NCBI RefSeq assembly: GCF_000328705.1
Contig: NC_019673.1
Span: 5,518,001 to 5,582,000, forward strand
Direction of reading: 5' to 3'
Source: Saccharothrix espanaensis DSM 44229
GTDB taxonomy: Bacteria; Actinomycetota; Actinomycetes; Mycobacteriales; Pseudonocardiaceae
Length of the DNA: 64,000 nt
Every line of letters begins with the position of its first letter. Position 1 is the first letter of the stretch. Positions 49,793 to 59,194 of the stretch are shown here, piece by piece. The notes beneath the pieces are model-generated. The model did no database searches, was not told the DNA's origin, and saw only the letters and a program-made list of their open reading frames with translations. The translations under genes were made by a program, and so were the position numbers.

Positions 49793-52087
49793 TCACCCCT
49801 TGCGCGCGGCCGCCATCCCGGCCGCCGTGACGACCATGATCGCCATCCCCGCCGCCACCGCGATCAAGGCGATCACCGGCTTGGCAGCCGGTTGGGAGTG
49901 GGCCACGGGGTAGGTCGGTGCCGGCGTGACGGGGTTCTCCGGCGCCGGCTCCGGGGGCACCTGCCCAGGGGTCACCTGCTCGGGCGGCACCTGCTCGGGG
50001 CGCACCTGCTCGGGAGGCGTCGGGGGCGGTGGAACAGGCGCTTCCAGTTCCGGCGCCAGGACCGTGACGCGGACCGGCGCGGAGGCGGAACGGCGGTACT
50101 TCGCGGCATCCGCGCCCGCGAGGCGGGGCGTGCCCACCACCGTCAGGTCGGTGCGGAGGTCGCGCTCCACCACGACCTCGCACGTGTAGGTCACCGTGGC
50201 TCCCGCGGGCAGCTCGCCGATCATCCGGCGGCACTCGGCCGGTTCACCCTCCACGGCGACGTCGTCGAAGGCGATCCGGCCCGGGTTGCCGACCCGGACC
50301 GTGATGGCGACGGTCTCACCGGCCCGGACGGCGTCCGCCGACCACACCGCGGACAGCGTCAGCAACGGGTTCACCACCGAGAAACCGGCCGTCGCCGAGG
50401 CCGTGGTGGCGAGGCCGAGCCGGTCCGAACCGGTCACCGTCACGGTGTCCGCCACGTCGGTGACCCCGGCCTCGACCTCGCACGTCACGGTGACCGCCTG
50501 GCCCGGGTCGACGGTCCCGGCGTCGGCCCGGTCGCACGCCTCCAGCACGTCGTGGTCGAGGCGCAGCCCCGACAGCGGTGTGTCACCGGTGTTCTCGACC
50601 CGCACGTCCACGGTGACGGTCTGACCGTCGACCACGACGTCCGGCTCGACGGTCTGGACCACCCCGATCGCCGGTCGCAGCACCTCGACCGAGGTGGTGG
50701 CGGTGCCGGCGAGCCGGTCGCCGGCCAGGCTGCTGCCGCCGACCTCGACGGTGACCGGGTGGTCGTCCGCCGCCGCCTCGGTCCGGCAGGCGACCGCGGC
50801 CGACGCCCCGCCCGCCAGTTCGTCGGGCAGCCGCGCGCAGGCCGGCCCGCCCGCGATCCGCGCGGCGAGGTCGCGCGCGGGGGCCTCGCCGGTGTTGGTG
50901 ACCTCGACGGTGTGGTCGACCGGGTCGCCGGCGTGGACGGCCGGCCGGTCGGGCCGGATCGTGACGACGAGTTCGGGCAGCGGCACCGAGACCGCCGCGC
51001 CCTGCACCAGGAACGCGTCGGTGCGGCCGCTGAGGTCGAGCAGGGCGTCCGGGTCCGCCGGGGGCAGCGCGGCCGCCGCCACCTCCACGACCTTCGCGTC
51101 CACGCTCAGGTTGTTGACCGGTTCCGGGTTGCCCAGCGCGTAGGAGGAGAAGAAGTTGTCGGTGCCGCCACCGCCGGGGTCGGCCTGGGCCTGGCCGTTG
51201 ACGAGCAGCCGGTCGGCGGGCTGCGCCCAGTCGCCTTCGTACGCGGTCACGCCGATCCGGGCCCGCCCGCCGGTCGGCCGGACGCCGGCCAGCCGCGCCT
51301 GCACCTGCCGCTGTTGCGACTGCACGCGAACGTGTCCACTGTGGACGGTGATGTGCCGGCGCGCGGGCGCCTCCTGGTGCGCCCGGTCGAACGACCACAC
51401 CAGCGTGAGCGCCCAGCCGCCGAAGCAGTCCCGGCCCTGCGGTGTCCAGATGTTGCCCACGGTCACCGGGACCGGCCGCCCGGTCGCCACCGCGCGGAAC
51501 TCGGCGGTGACGTCCGCCTGCGCGCTGTAGAACTGCTGGTCGGTCGGCCCGAGCGCGTCGGCGTGGTCGACGGTGTAGGTGAACCGCCGCGGCCCCAGGG
51601 CCGTGGTCTTCCCGCCGACGGCCAGGACCGGGGCCTGGAGCGCCGGTTCCCCCGGCGGCCGCTCGCCCCTCCGCCCGCACGGCGCGGTCGAGGACCGCGC
51701 GGTCGCGCCGGCCCAGCCGAGCTTGGCGTAGGCGACCGACGCGCCGGCCGGGACGTCCAGCGTGGCCGTGGACGAGTTGTAGGTCGCCGGATCGCCGTCC
51801 ACGTCGGTCCACGTCATCCAGTGGCCGTTGTTCTGCGCGGAGACGCCGGAGCCCCGGCGGGACTGCGCCTCGCGGCACAGGCGGGCCGGGAACTGCGGGT
51901 CGTGCGTGTCGTCGTCGGGAGGGCAGCCCAGCACGGCGTTGCCGATCACCGTCACGTCGCCGTACACGGTCTGGTCGAAGTCCACCGGCAAGGACGGCTG
52001 CGGTGGGTTCTCGGCGGCCAGGACCGGGGTCGCGATCCACAACACCAGTACCGACGCCGACAGGCACCACAATCGTCCAGCTCGCAT
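49793..52087 (-). CDS. Surface-anchored protein with CARDB/DUF11-like repeats
   Basis: A 764-residue surface protein. The signal (LWCLSASVLVLWIATPVLAA) is followed by a DUF3344-like head (about 30-330: GHWMTWTDVDGD, YAKLGWAGATAR). Three or four CARDB/DUF11 beta repeats follow (VEVTNTGEAPARDL, VRVENTGDTPLSGL, VRVGNPGRIAFDDV), each with paired Cys. A Pro-Glu-Gln-Val repeat tail (PPEQV/RPEQV/TPGQV) leads to a C-terminal helix (about 735-757, ALIAVAAGMAIMVVTAAGM) with a basic end. AGGAGACCCG precedes ATG 52087. No LPxTG motif was seen; the C-terminal helix anchors it. Probably wall-associated; function unknown. Confidence 0.72.
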   Translation of the reverse strand: MRAGRLWCLSASVLVLWIATPVLAAENPPQPSLPVDFDQTVYGDVTVIGNAVLGCPPDDDTHDPQFPARLCREAQSRRGSGVSAQNNGHWMTWTDVDGDPATYNSSTATLDVPAGASVAYAKLGWAGATARSSTAPCGRRGERPPGEPALQAPVLAVGGKTTALGPRRFTYTVDHADALGPTDQQFYSAQADVTAEFRAVATGRPVPVTVGNIWTPQGRDCFGGWALTLVWSFDRAHQEAPARRHITVHSGHVRVQSQQRQVQARLAGVRPTGGRARIGVTAYEGDWAQPADRLLVNGQAQADPGGGGTDNFFSSYALGNPEPVNNLSVDAKVVEVAAAALPPADPDALLDLSGRTDAFLVQGAAVSVPLPELVVTIRPDRPAVHAGDPVDHTVEVTNTGEAPARDLAARIAGGPACARLPDELAGGASAAVACRTEAAADDHPVTVEVGGSSLAGDRLAGTATTSVEVLRPAIGVVQTVEPDVVVDGQTVTVDVRVENTGDTPLSGLRLDHDVLEACDRADAGTVDPGQAVTVTCEVEAGVTDVADTVTVTGSDRLGLATTASATAGFSVVNPLLTLSAVWSADAVRAGETVAITVRVGNPGRIAFDDVAVEGEPAECRRMIGELPAGATVTYTCEVVVERDLRTDLTVVGTPRLAGADAAKYRRSASAPVRVTVLAPELEAPVPPPPTPPEQVRPEQVPPEQVTPGQVPPEPAPENPVTPAPTYPVAHSQPAAKPVIALIAVAAGMAIMVVTAAGMAAARKG

Positions 52088-52360
52088 CGGGTCTCCTGTC
52101 TGGTCCGATGGCCGTGACACTCAAACACAACCGTCCTCCCCCCGCCCGGCGGGCGCGGCGGCGTTCCGTGGCACTGCGTGCCAGCTGGGGAAGCGAGGTA
52201 CCGACAGGGTGCCACTGGCGGATGACGGGGCCTGTCCACCGTGTGCGCTCGGTGTCCGACGGCCGTGCAGGCGGCGGCCGAACGGGACGGGCATGACCGC
52301 TTCGGGTGGACTCTCCGCGAAAGTCTGGCCAGGCGACCGTCCAATCCGGACCATGGCACA
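52088..52360. other. Divergent intergenic region
   Basis: 273 bp between divergent genes. No gene was recognised; it presumably holds both promoters. Confidence 0.3.
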
Positions 52361-53125
52361 GTGACGATCTTCAGCGTGGTAGTCGTGATAGCCGCGGTGG
52401 TGCTGACCCTCGCGGTCGCCATCGTGGTCGGCCGTCGTCCGGTGAGCGACACGACCGAACGCGACTCCGACTCCCGCAGCTTCGTCGGCGCGGTCCTGAG
52501 CGGGCTGTTCATCGTGGTGCTGGCGTTCTACGTGGTCATCGCCTGGACCGAGTCCGACACCGCCGAGAGCAACGCCCTGGCCGAGGCCAGTGCGCTGGCC
52601 GACCTGCACTACCAGGTCGAGGTCGCTCCCGAGGCGCAGCGCGAGCGCATCCGGACCGGCGTCGAGGACTACGCCCGGCTGGTCGCCGACGACGAGTGGG
52701 ACAAGCTCGCCGACGGCGGGCGCTCCGAGGCCGCGACCACCGCGCTCAACTCCCTGCGCACCGAGGTCGTGCACCTGCCCACCACCCCCGAGCAGGTCCA
52801 GATCGCCCGCGACCGGGGCATGGAGCGCGTCCGGGAGATCTCCGACCTGCGCCGCGCCCGCCTCGACCAGGCCCAGGGCCTGAGCCCGACCGGCTACCTC
52901 ATGCTGGTCGCCACGATCATCGGCGCCATCGCGATGATCGGCTACCCGATCCTGGTCGGCACGACCACCCGCGCCCGGCACCTGATCGCACTGGGCGTGA
53001 TGGCCGGCGCGGTCGCCTTCACCTGCGTGCTCTGCCTCGACATAGCCCAACCCTTCCGGGGCGACCTCAAGGTCGAACCCGACGCGTTCGTGACCCTCTC
53101 CGAGGAACTGCGCTCGGTGACCTGA
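52361..53125 (+). CDS. DUF4239-like (bestrophin-like) membrane protein
   Basis: A 254-residue membrane protein. Helices lie at about 3-23 (FSVVVVIAAVVLTLAVAIVV) and about 44-63 (FVGAVLSGLFIVVLAFYVVI). A helical soluble region (about 70-175) precedes C-terminal helices (about 182-203 and 208-229). The pattern ESNALAEASALADLHYQ after the second helix is typical of DUF4239/bestrophin-like proteins. The start is GTG at 52361 with a weak ribosome site. No partner is adjacent. Ion transport is a family guess only. Confidence 0.68.
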   Translation: MTIFSVVVVIAAVVLTLAVAIVVGRRPVSDTTERDSDSRSFVGAVLSGLFIVVLAFYVVIAWTESDTAESNALAEASALADLHYQVEVAPEAQRERIRTGVEDYARLVADDEWDKLADGGRSEAATTALNSLRTEVVHLPTTPEQVQIARDRGMERVREISDLRRARLDQAQGLSPTGYLMLVATIIGAIAMIGYPILVGTTTRARHLIALGVMAGAVAFTCVLCLDIAQPFRGDLKVEPDAFVTLSEELRSVT

Positions 53126-53253
53126 TCCGCCTGATCCCGGTGCGGCGCTTGGTCCAGGGTGCGGCGCCCGGTCCCCGCGCCAGGTCGGAATCGGGCGCCG
53201 GCCCGACTTCGACGTGACCCGGCCGAGGTCGGCTGCCGACGGCGACCGAGGTG

Positions 53254-53646
53254 TCACACGAGCGACACCGCGCCACTCCCTTCGGCCCGCACCGCGTTCG
53301 GGTAGGGCCGCATGCGGTCGGGCATGTGGGCGCGCAGCAGATCCGCCAACCGGCGGGTGATCGCCCGGTCCATCAGGTAGCCCGCGGCCCGGCCCGCCTC
53401 ACCGGCCGGCCCGTCGCAGGTCGTGCAGGTCCAGGCACCCTGGTCCGGTCCGTCGGGTAGCCGGACCAGACGCCACCCGCTCGCACACCGCACCTCACAC
53501 CCGTCCACCGACCGGATGGTGTCGACCAGGCTGCCGGCCTCGCCGTAGGACAGGCGCACACCCGCCCTCCGCCCACCCATGTCGAACAGGGTCAACCGCA
53601 GCCCACCGCCGGCTCGGCGCACGTCGACCCCGATGCACCACAGCAT
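53254..53646 (-). CDS. Hypothetical small protein with Cys pairs
   Basis: About 130 residues. It begins MLWCIGVDV and contains GCEVRCASGW and AWTCTTCDGPAGEAG, so five or six Cys in two clusters suggest a small metal or redox site. ATG 53646 has GGAGG 9 nt upstream; an ATG three codons earlier lies too close to that site. It is the last of three co-directional tiny genes. No family recognised. Confidence 0.5.
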   Translation of the reverse strand: MLWCIGVDVRRAGGGLRLTLFDMGGRRAGVRLSYGEAGSLVDTIRSVDGCEVRCASGWRLVRLPDGPDQGAWTCTTCDGPAGEAGRAAGYLMDRAITRRLADLLRAHMPDRMRPYPNAVRAEGSGAVSLV

Positions 53647-53662
53647 CGTCTTCATCCTCCGC

Positions 53663-53947
53663 TCATCGCCACTCCCCTCCGGTTTCCCGGCACCCCACGG
53701 GTTCGCGGAACTCGTCCCCCCGGACACGCGGATCGTCGCCGGTCACCCACCACCAGCGGAGCCCCGGACGCAGAAGAGGCACACCGATCCACCGCGACGC
53801 GAAGTTCCACGATTCGGCGAGCGGCACGAATACAACCGCGGACAGGTTCACACAGGCCTGGTGCCGGATGGACCAGTCCTGCCCACGAATACCCGATCGG
53901 GGGCGCGTCACCGCCGTCCGGTGGAGTTCCGCAACGGCCTCCCCCAC
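53663..53947 (-). CDS. Hypothetical small protein
   Basis: 94 residues beginning with GTG (GEAVAELHRTAVTRPRSG), with Trp-rich segments (SWNFASRWIGVPLL, LRWWWVTGDD). GAGG lies 8 nt upstream of the start. The next gene starts 7-16 bp further on. Codon choice looks coding, but no family was recognised. Confidence 0.42.
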   Translation of the reverse strand: MGEAVAELHRTAVTRPRSGIRGQDWSIRHQACVNLSAVVFVPLAESWNFASRWIGVPLLRPGLRWWWVTGDDPRVRGDEFREPVGCRETGGEWR

Positions 53948-53971
53948 CGCATCGACCTCGGCGGGGGGTGT

Positions 53972-54301
53972 TCATGCAAAAACCCTTCCGGTGACAGCCG
54001 CCCCGCTCCCTCCCCCGCGATGAACGGCAGCCGGATCCCGGTGCTGGACTGCACCCATGTGATGCCCAACGCCCTCGTGCTCGGCCGGATCGATTCGGTC
54101 ACCGCGCGCGATCCGGTCCGCCGTCGCCGTGGCCGTGGCCGGGTCATCGAACCACGAGGCCGGCCAGACCGTGGCCCCGTGCTTCGCCACCGTCACCGGA
54201 CGCTCCGCAGCCGCCCACGCCGCCACCCGACCCAGACCTCCGACGAGCACCGCAGCCCCCGCCGATGCTTCGGGCACCGTCCGCCGACCCACTTTGGCCA
54301 T
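53972..54301 (-). CDS. Hypothetical small protein
   Basis: 109 residues. The early region is Ala/Gly/Val-rich (AGAAVLVGGLGRVAAW), then HGATVWPASWFDDPATAT. ATG at 54301 has GAGGG 6 nt upstream, a good site. First of three co-directional tiny genes. The tail after residue 80 is less convincing, so the end may be disturbed. No family recognised. Confidence 0.45.
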   Translation of the reverse strand: MAKVGRRTVPEASAGAAVLVGGLGRVAAWAAAERPVTVAKHGATVWPASWFDDPATATATADRIARGDRIDPAEHEGVGHHMGAVQHRDPAAVHRGGGSGAAVTGRVFA

Positions 54302-54660
54302 CTCGCACCCTCGCCGACCGAACCACGGAAACCGTCCAGGGCCAGAGGGTCATGCAGGCCGACGAGGTCCAGGCGGAGGAGTGAAGACCGCCCGCCGTGT
54401 GCGGCTCGCGCAGCAACGAGTGCCGCCTTTGGGAGGGTGAACGGGCGCAGCGCACGGCCGCAGGCGGCAGCGACCCGCTGCGAAGTGCGCCCGGCAACGC
54501 AGCGGACATCCGGTCCAGGTCGACGGCGATAGAGCCGCGCACAGTTCTTCCTGACGGCAGAGTCCGGGGTCCGCGCCTCCGCAACCGCCCCGAGGCACCG
54601 ACCGACGCAGTCACCGGCGCTACTGGCACGTTCTCCACTCGAACGGCCTTGGAATCGGGA
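54302..54660. other. Intergenic region, nothing recognised
   Basis: About 360 bp between two small minus-strand genes. No coding signal or hairpin stood out. Confidence 0.3.
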
Positions 54661-55032
54661 TCAGAACCCGGTGGGGAACACGCGGACCGACCGGACGGGG
54701 ACGGTCAGCGAGACCGGTACTCGCGAGGGCACCCGTCGGGGCCCGACCGGGTTCAGGAGCACGTGCGAGCCGGATACCTCCAGGCTGACCAGGCCGGCCT
54801 CGGTCGTGCACAACACTCCGCCGAGGACGACATGATCCTGCTCAAGTCGAACCGCGCGACCCTGGTCGGCGGTGAAGCGGCCTGCGTCCTCGTCGACATC
54901 CAGCTCGACATCGTGGCGATCCCCCACGGAAGGCAGAGCGGGCGAGCACCACACTCCGGCACCTTCGCCTGCCGCGCACTGGAAGAAGACCACATCGTCA
55001 GCCACCGCCGACACCCTGATCTCCACTACCAC
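54661..55032 (-). CDS. Hypothetical beta-rich small protein
   Basis: 123 residues: VEIRVSAVADDVVFFQC, DVELDVDEDAGRFTADQG, LVSLEVSGSHVLLNPVG, ending RSVRVFPTGF. Alternating hydrophobic and polar residues predict a small beta barrel. The start is GTG at 55032 or 55026; the latter has GGTGGGG at a better distance. No family recognised. Confidence 0.5.
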   Translation of the reverse strand: MVVEIRVSAVADDVVFFQCAAGEGAGVWCSPALPSVGDRHDVELDVDEDAGRFTADQGRAVRLEQDHVVLGGVLCTTEAGLVSLEVSGSHVLLNPVGPRRVPSRVPVSLTVPVRSVRVFPTGF

Positions 55033-55727
55033 CCCACCGAGAACAGCCCGCGAACCGCGAGGCTATCCACCAGCCGCCGCTATGTCGAGGATCTGATGGT
55101 GACGCCAGCGGCACCGCGCGGACCGGTACGGCCCCTGGCGGCCTTCGAGATGCTGCGCCGGATCCTCGGGTACCCGCACACTTCAGTCGACTCCAGGGAC
55201 CGGGCGGCGACGTGCTGCGCCTGGCCGAGTCGGAGAACGCCCCCAGGTGGTGGTCGGCAGGCGGGCACGTTGCTGCGGATGCCGTTCAACGGCACGAGGG
55301 TGTCCACGACGGTGGTGCGGCGTGAACCAGGTGGACGACCACTTCGCCGACACTGTGAAGCCACCTGATCTGGCTCCAGGTCAAGGTGAAGCCCTGCGCG
55401 GCACGCGCAACCACGTTGGTGATCGGCTTGGCGGAGTGCTTGCACCGAGCAGGGTGCCGATCGTCCTGCACGAAGGGCTCTCGAACCCGTACTCCGAGGC
55501 GAGCCAGGTGGCCACGGCGATGCGCCTGGCCGCTAAGTGGACATCGAAACCCCGATCACAGCAAGGTTCCGAGACTGGTGGCCGCGATCCTCACTTCCAC
55601 CTCGGCTTCCGCCGGCGCGAAGGCCCAGGCGACCGACACCGTCCGGACGTTTCTGGTCCGCCGCCCCGACTTCGCCCTCCAGCCTGCCTTGCGCACGCTG
55701 TTCGAAGCCACCGGGGACCAGCAGGCC
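55033..55727. other. About 700 bp without a supported gene
   Basis: Reading frames on both strands are broken and lack consistent codon bias. The minus-strand piece 'HLAARRIAVATWLASEYG' (about 55470-55540) may be a fragment of a decayed gene, but it was not identified. Confidence 0.3.
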
Positions 55728-55763
55728 GTGTGGGCTTCCGGTGATGCCACCGGAAGCCCACAC
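55728..55763 (-). terminator. Strong hairpin terminator
   Basis: A perfect 15-bp stem, GTGTGGGCTTCCGGT (55728-55742) with ACCGGAAGCCCACAC (55749-55763), and a 6-nt loop, 18 bp beyond the stop of the Ig-like repeat gene. Confidence 0.82.
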
Positions 55764-55781
55764 GTCGTCGGATGACCGCTG

Positions 55782-58706
55782 TTACTCGATGATCGTGAAG
55801 TTGTGCGTACGGATGCTGGACGTCGACCCGTTCGCGTAGCGCGCCGTGACGCGCAGGACGTAACCGCCGTAGGACGGCGGGGCGTAGGTGATGCTCGCCG
55901 TGCCGCCCACGGCGGCCACCGTGTACTCGGTGCCCCGCCGGCGGTTGATGTCGAAGCGGTAGGTGTACTCCACCACGTCAGGCCGGCCCGTGAAGGTGAA
56001 CATGCCCGGCGTACCCAGCGGCACCCCGTGGAAGCCCTCCGGGTACTTGTCCGACTGCACCGACGGCTGGTCGAAGATCTGGAACCGGTAGGTGGTGGCC
56101 GCGGACACCGCGCCCGCCGCCGTCCGGCTGGTCACCACGATCGACTGGTCACCGAGGTGCGTCGGGGTGAAGCGGACGGTCGTGGTGCCGTCCGGACCGA
56201 CCGGCACCGTCGTCGTGACACCGTCCACCGTGTACTCGAACTCCGTCGACCCGGACCGGATGGCGGTGAACGTGAGCGCACCCTCTCGCCACGGCGAGGA
56301 CTGCCCCGCGGGGAAGTCCGCCGAGGTGACACCGGGGTTGTCGACGATGCGGAACTGGTGAGGCGTGGGGCTCGACTCGACGCCCACCGCCGTCCGGCTG
56401 ATCACCTTCAGGTACTGGTCACCGGCTTGTGTCGCGGTCCAGCGGATCGTCGCGGTGCCGTCCGGACCAGCCGGCACGGTGGTCGTGGAACCGTCCACTG
56501 TGTACTGGAACTCGGCTGCGCCCGGCTGGTTCGCGGTGAACGTGAGGGTGCCCTCGCCCCACGGGCGTTCCTGCCCGTACGGGAAGTCCGTCGAGGTGAC
56601 GCCCGGGTTGTCGTGCACCCACCAGCTGCTCGAGCCCGCAACGGTCCACGTGCCCGCCGCGTTGCGGGCGCGGGCGCGCAGCACCAGGGTGCCGGTGCGG
56701 TCTGCGGTGTGCTGGACGGTGGTGACGCCGGCGGTGGCGGGAACGGTGTACTTCACCGAAGGCACGTGGTCGAACCAGTACTCGTACTCGGTCGGCGACA
56801 CCATGCCGGTGGTGAAGGTGAGAGTGGCCGGCCGGGTCAGGGAGTCGCCGGCGATCTCGATGCGCGGTGCCGCGCCGTCGACGTAGATCTCGACGGACCG
56901 CGTCTCCGACACCGCGCCGGCGGCGTTCGTGCTGCGCACCCGCAGCGCCGTGACGGAGTTCGAGTCGGTGTCGACCGGCGACCAGGTGAAGCTGCCCGTG
57001 CCGTCGGCCGCCACGGGCACGGTGACCGGAGTCGAGTCCGGACCGTTCCAGCGCGAGAACCAGTAGGTGTAGGACACCGCGTCCGTCTGGCGCGGCTGGA
57101 GCACGAACCGAACCGTCGACCCGACGAGCGCGGTCCCCTCGCGGGTGACCACCGGAGCGTTGTCCACCGTGAACCGGTGCTCTCGTTCAGGCGACGAGAC
57201 GCCGTCTGCGGACGTGCTGCGGACCTTGAGCGTGTTGTGGCCGCTGTGCGTCGGCGCGTAGACGACGCTCGCCTTGCGGTTCGCGTCGGCTGCGACAGTC
57301 GTCTCGGGACCATCGTCCACGCGGTAGGTGTAGCTCGCCACGGAGGTCAGGTTCGAGGAGAAGTCGAACCGGCCGGGAACGCTCACGCCGCCGTTGGGGT
57401 TGACGTACTGGTCAGAGTACAGGTCGGACCACACGAACGGCCGGTTCTCCAGGACCGCGAACGAGTACGACTCGTCCGACTGCGAACGGTTGCCCGCGCG
57501 GTCCACGGTGTTCACCGTGACGTAGTCGCTGCCCGTGCGGACCGGCGTGTGAGTGATCGACGCCGGACCGCCAGGCGCGGTCGGGACGGCCGTGGACCAC
57601 TGCTCGTCGCTCGCGAAGCGGTACTCGTAGGCGACGACGTCGTCCGAGGTCGTGGTGAAGGTGAAGGCTCCGGGCACGCCGTACCCGCCGCCCGGCGTCG
57701 AGCCGCGCGGGTAGACCGGCGAGGACGTGGTCGGCGACGTGGGTCTGGTGCGGTCGATCGTGAAGTAGCAGGGCGTGGTCTCGGCGGACGCGGCGGTGCC
57801 GTCGAGGGCCCGTACCGTCCACGCGTGCGTGCCGTCCGCGGCCAACGCCCAGTCGTTGGCCTGCGCGACGACCTTGCCGTCCGCGCCGGCGGCCCGCTGG
57901 AGCGTCTCCCGCGCGGCGGGGTCTGCGACCGGCCAGTGCGCGAACTCGGCGGTCAGCGCGTCGCCCGGGTCGGGATCGCCGAGCTGTGCGGTGAACAGGA
58001 GGCGTCGCGCGTCGTTGAGCCGCTCGGGGTTGAGGTAGGTGCCCGGCGCGGTCGTCGCGCAGCCGCGGTCGGGCGCGATCTGGTGGCCGGTCGGCGTCGC
58101 GGGCGCGCGGTTGTGGCTGACCACCAGCTTGAGGTCGTTGGCGGCGGCGCGACCGTAGGCCCGGTTGGGCTCGTGCGCGCGCGGTACGCGCAGTTCGAGG
58201 GTGATCGAGTCGTCACCGCGCTGCACGGCGGCGGTGATCGCGGCGGTGAGGTCGGTGTCGATCGCCGCCGGGCACTGGCCGCCGACCGGGCCGGCGGTGG
58301 CGAGGAGTTCCCGTTCACGCGGGGGCAGCAGCCACGACGAACGCGAGGTGAGCGCGTCGGTCCGCCACACCTGGAGGGAGCGGACGGCGCAGTTCGCCGC
58401 CTGGGTCTCCCGGCCGGAGAGCGCGGCGGACAGCACGGTGGAGCCGTCGAACGCGGTGAGGTCGAAGCGGAAGTACGACCGGCTGACGTGCCACCCGTCG
58501 CCCGCGCCGATGGGCGCGTCGCCCTGGTGGCCGAGGTGCACGCGCAGGGGCGTTGCGCGGTCCACGTACCCCCACTGCGCCCTGGTCACGGTGGTGGTCG
58601 GCACGTGATCGTCGGCCGACGCCGGTGTGGCGGTGAAGAAGGTGAGCGCGGTGCCCACCAACCCCGTCACGCCGACCACGAGCACGGATCTTCGCCAAGT
58701 CGTCAC
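55782..58706 (-). CDS. Large secreted protein, DNRLRE-like head and tandem Ig-like repeats
   Basis: A 974-residue exported protein. The signal peptide is VLVVGVTGLVGTALTFFTA, ending near PASADD. A DNRLRE-like head (about 35-220: YFRFDLTAFDGSTVLSAAL, TLELRVPRAHEPN) precedes about eight Ig-like repeats, each with a similar cadence ('F.F.......V.EY.Y.FD'), for example VASYTYRVDDGPETTV, TEYEYWFDHVPSVKYTV, AEFQYTVDGSTTTV and TEFEYTVDGVTTTV. The ADFPAGQ/TDFPYGQ motif links repeats. GTG at 58706 is chosen with AGGGGG upstream. No C-terminal anchor was seen. Adhesion or substrate binding is inferred from the architecture. Confidence 0.72.
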   Translation of the reverse strand: MTTWRRSVLVVGVTGLVGTALTFFTATPASADDHVPTTTVTRAQWGYVDRATPLRVHLGHQGDAPIGAGDGWHVSRSYFRFDLTAFDGSTVLSAALSGRETQAANCAVRSLQVWRTDALTSRSSWLLPPRERELLATAGPVGGQCPAAIDTDLTAAITAAVQRGDDSITLELRVPRAHEPNRAYGRAAANDLKLVVSHNRAPATPTGHQIAPDRGCATTAPGTYLNPERLNDARRLLFTAQLGDPDPGDALTAEFAHWPVADPAARETLQRAAGADGKVVAQANDWALAADGTHAWTVRALDGTAASAETTPCYFTIDRTRPTSPTTSSPVYPRGSTPGGGYGVPGAFTFTTTSDDVVAYEYRFASDEQWSTAVPTAPGGPASITHTPVRTGSDYVTVNTVDRAGNRSQSDESYSFAVLENRPFVWSDLYSDQYVNPNGGVSVPGRFDFSSNLTSVASYTYRVDDGPETTVAADANRKASVVYAPTHSGHNTLKVRSTSADGVSSPEREHRFTVDNAPVVTREGTALVGSTVRFVLQPRQTDAVSYTYWFSRWNGPDSTPVTVPVAADGTGSFTWSPVDTDSNSVTALRVRSTNAAGAVSETRSVEIYVDGAAPRIEIAGDSLTRPATLTFTTGMVSPTEYEYWFDHVPSVKYTVPATAGVTTVQHTADRTGTLVLRARARNAAGTWTVAGSSSWWVHDNPGVTSTDFPYGQERPWGEGTLTFTANQPGAAEFQYTVDGSTTTVPAGPDGTATIRWTATQAGDQYLKVISRTAVGVESSPTPHQFRIVDNPGVTSADFPAGQSSPWREGALTFTAIRSGSTEFEYTVDGVTTTVPVGPDGTTTVRFTPTHLGDQSIVVTSRTAAGAVSAATTYRFQIFDQPSVQSDKYPEGFHGVPLGTPGMFTFTGRPDVVEYTYRFDINRRRGTEYTVAAVGGTASITYAPPSYGGYVLRVTARYANGSTSSIRTHNFTIIE

Positions 58707-58764
58707 AGGTACTCCCCCTGATCTCAAGTCCACTGGGGAAGATCATGGCAACCGAACCTTCTGT

Positions 58765-59190
58765 TCACGCCATCGATTTCACCGAAAGTCCACAATCGGC
58801 GAGGGCGCCTGCGGCCGTACGCGGGAGCGGGCAGCGCAGGGATGTCACCGTCGGGCGCGCGGGCGCACTGTTCGGAGTCGGCTGGTGTGGGCGGCTGATG
58901 TGTTCGGAGTACAGCGGCAGGTGCCCGGCGAGTTCCGCCACCTCACCGTGGGCCCGGTCACGCCGCACCTCCCGGTGCCACTTCGCTGGCGCCCGGCGCA
59001 GCAGCCGTCCGATGTGGGCCAGCGCGGGCGGAGCAGCAGGTGGCCGTGGAGGTGGTCGACCGGGTGACCGTCGATCACGCCGGTCACGTACGGACGCCAG
59101 TCGGCGGCCGCCGCACGGGTTCGGGCAGGCGTGCGGCGACGTGCAGCAGGTCGCCGCGCAGCACACCCGGTTCGAAGCCCGACGGTAGCC
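58765..59190 (-). pseudogene. Unidentified decayed coding fragments
   Basis: Minus-strand pieces in three frames each show coding-like composition: GFEPGVLRGDLLHVAARLP, WRPYVTGVIDGHPVDHLHGH, then AHIGRLLRRAPAKWHREV and VAELAGHLPLYSEHISRP. They would join only with two frameshifts. No family identified; decay is inferred. Confidence 0.3.
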
Positions 59191-59194
59191 GCAC

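Noticed and set aside
55803..58721. 972-codon plus-strand frame
   Set aside because: Arg/Gly/Val-rich shadow of the Ig-like repeat protein, without domain motifs.
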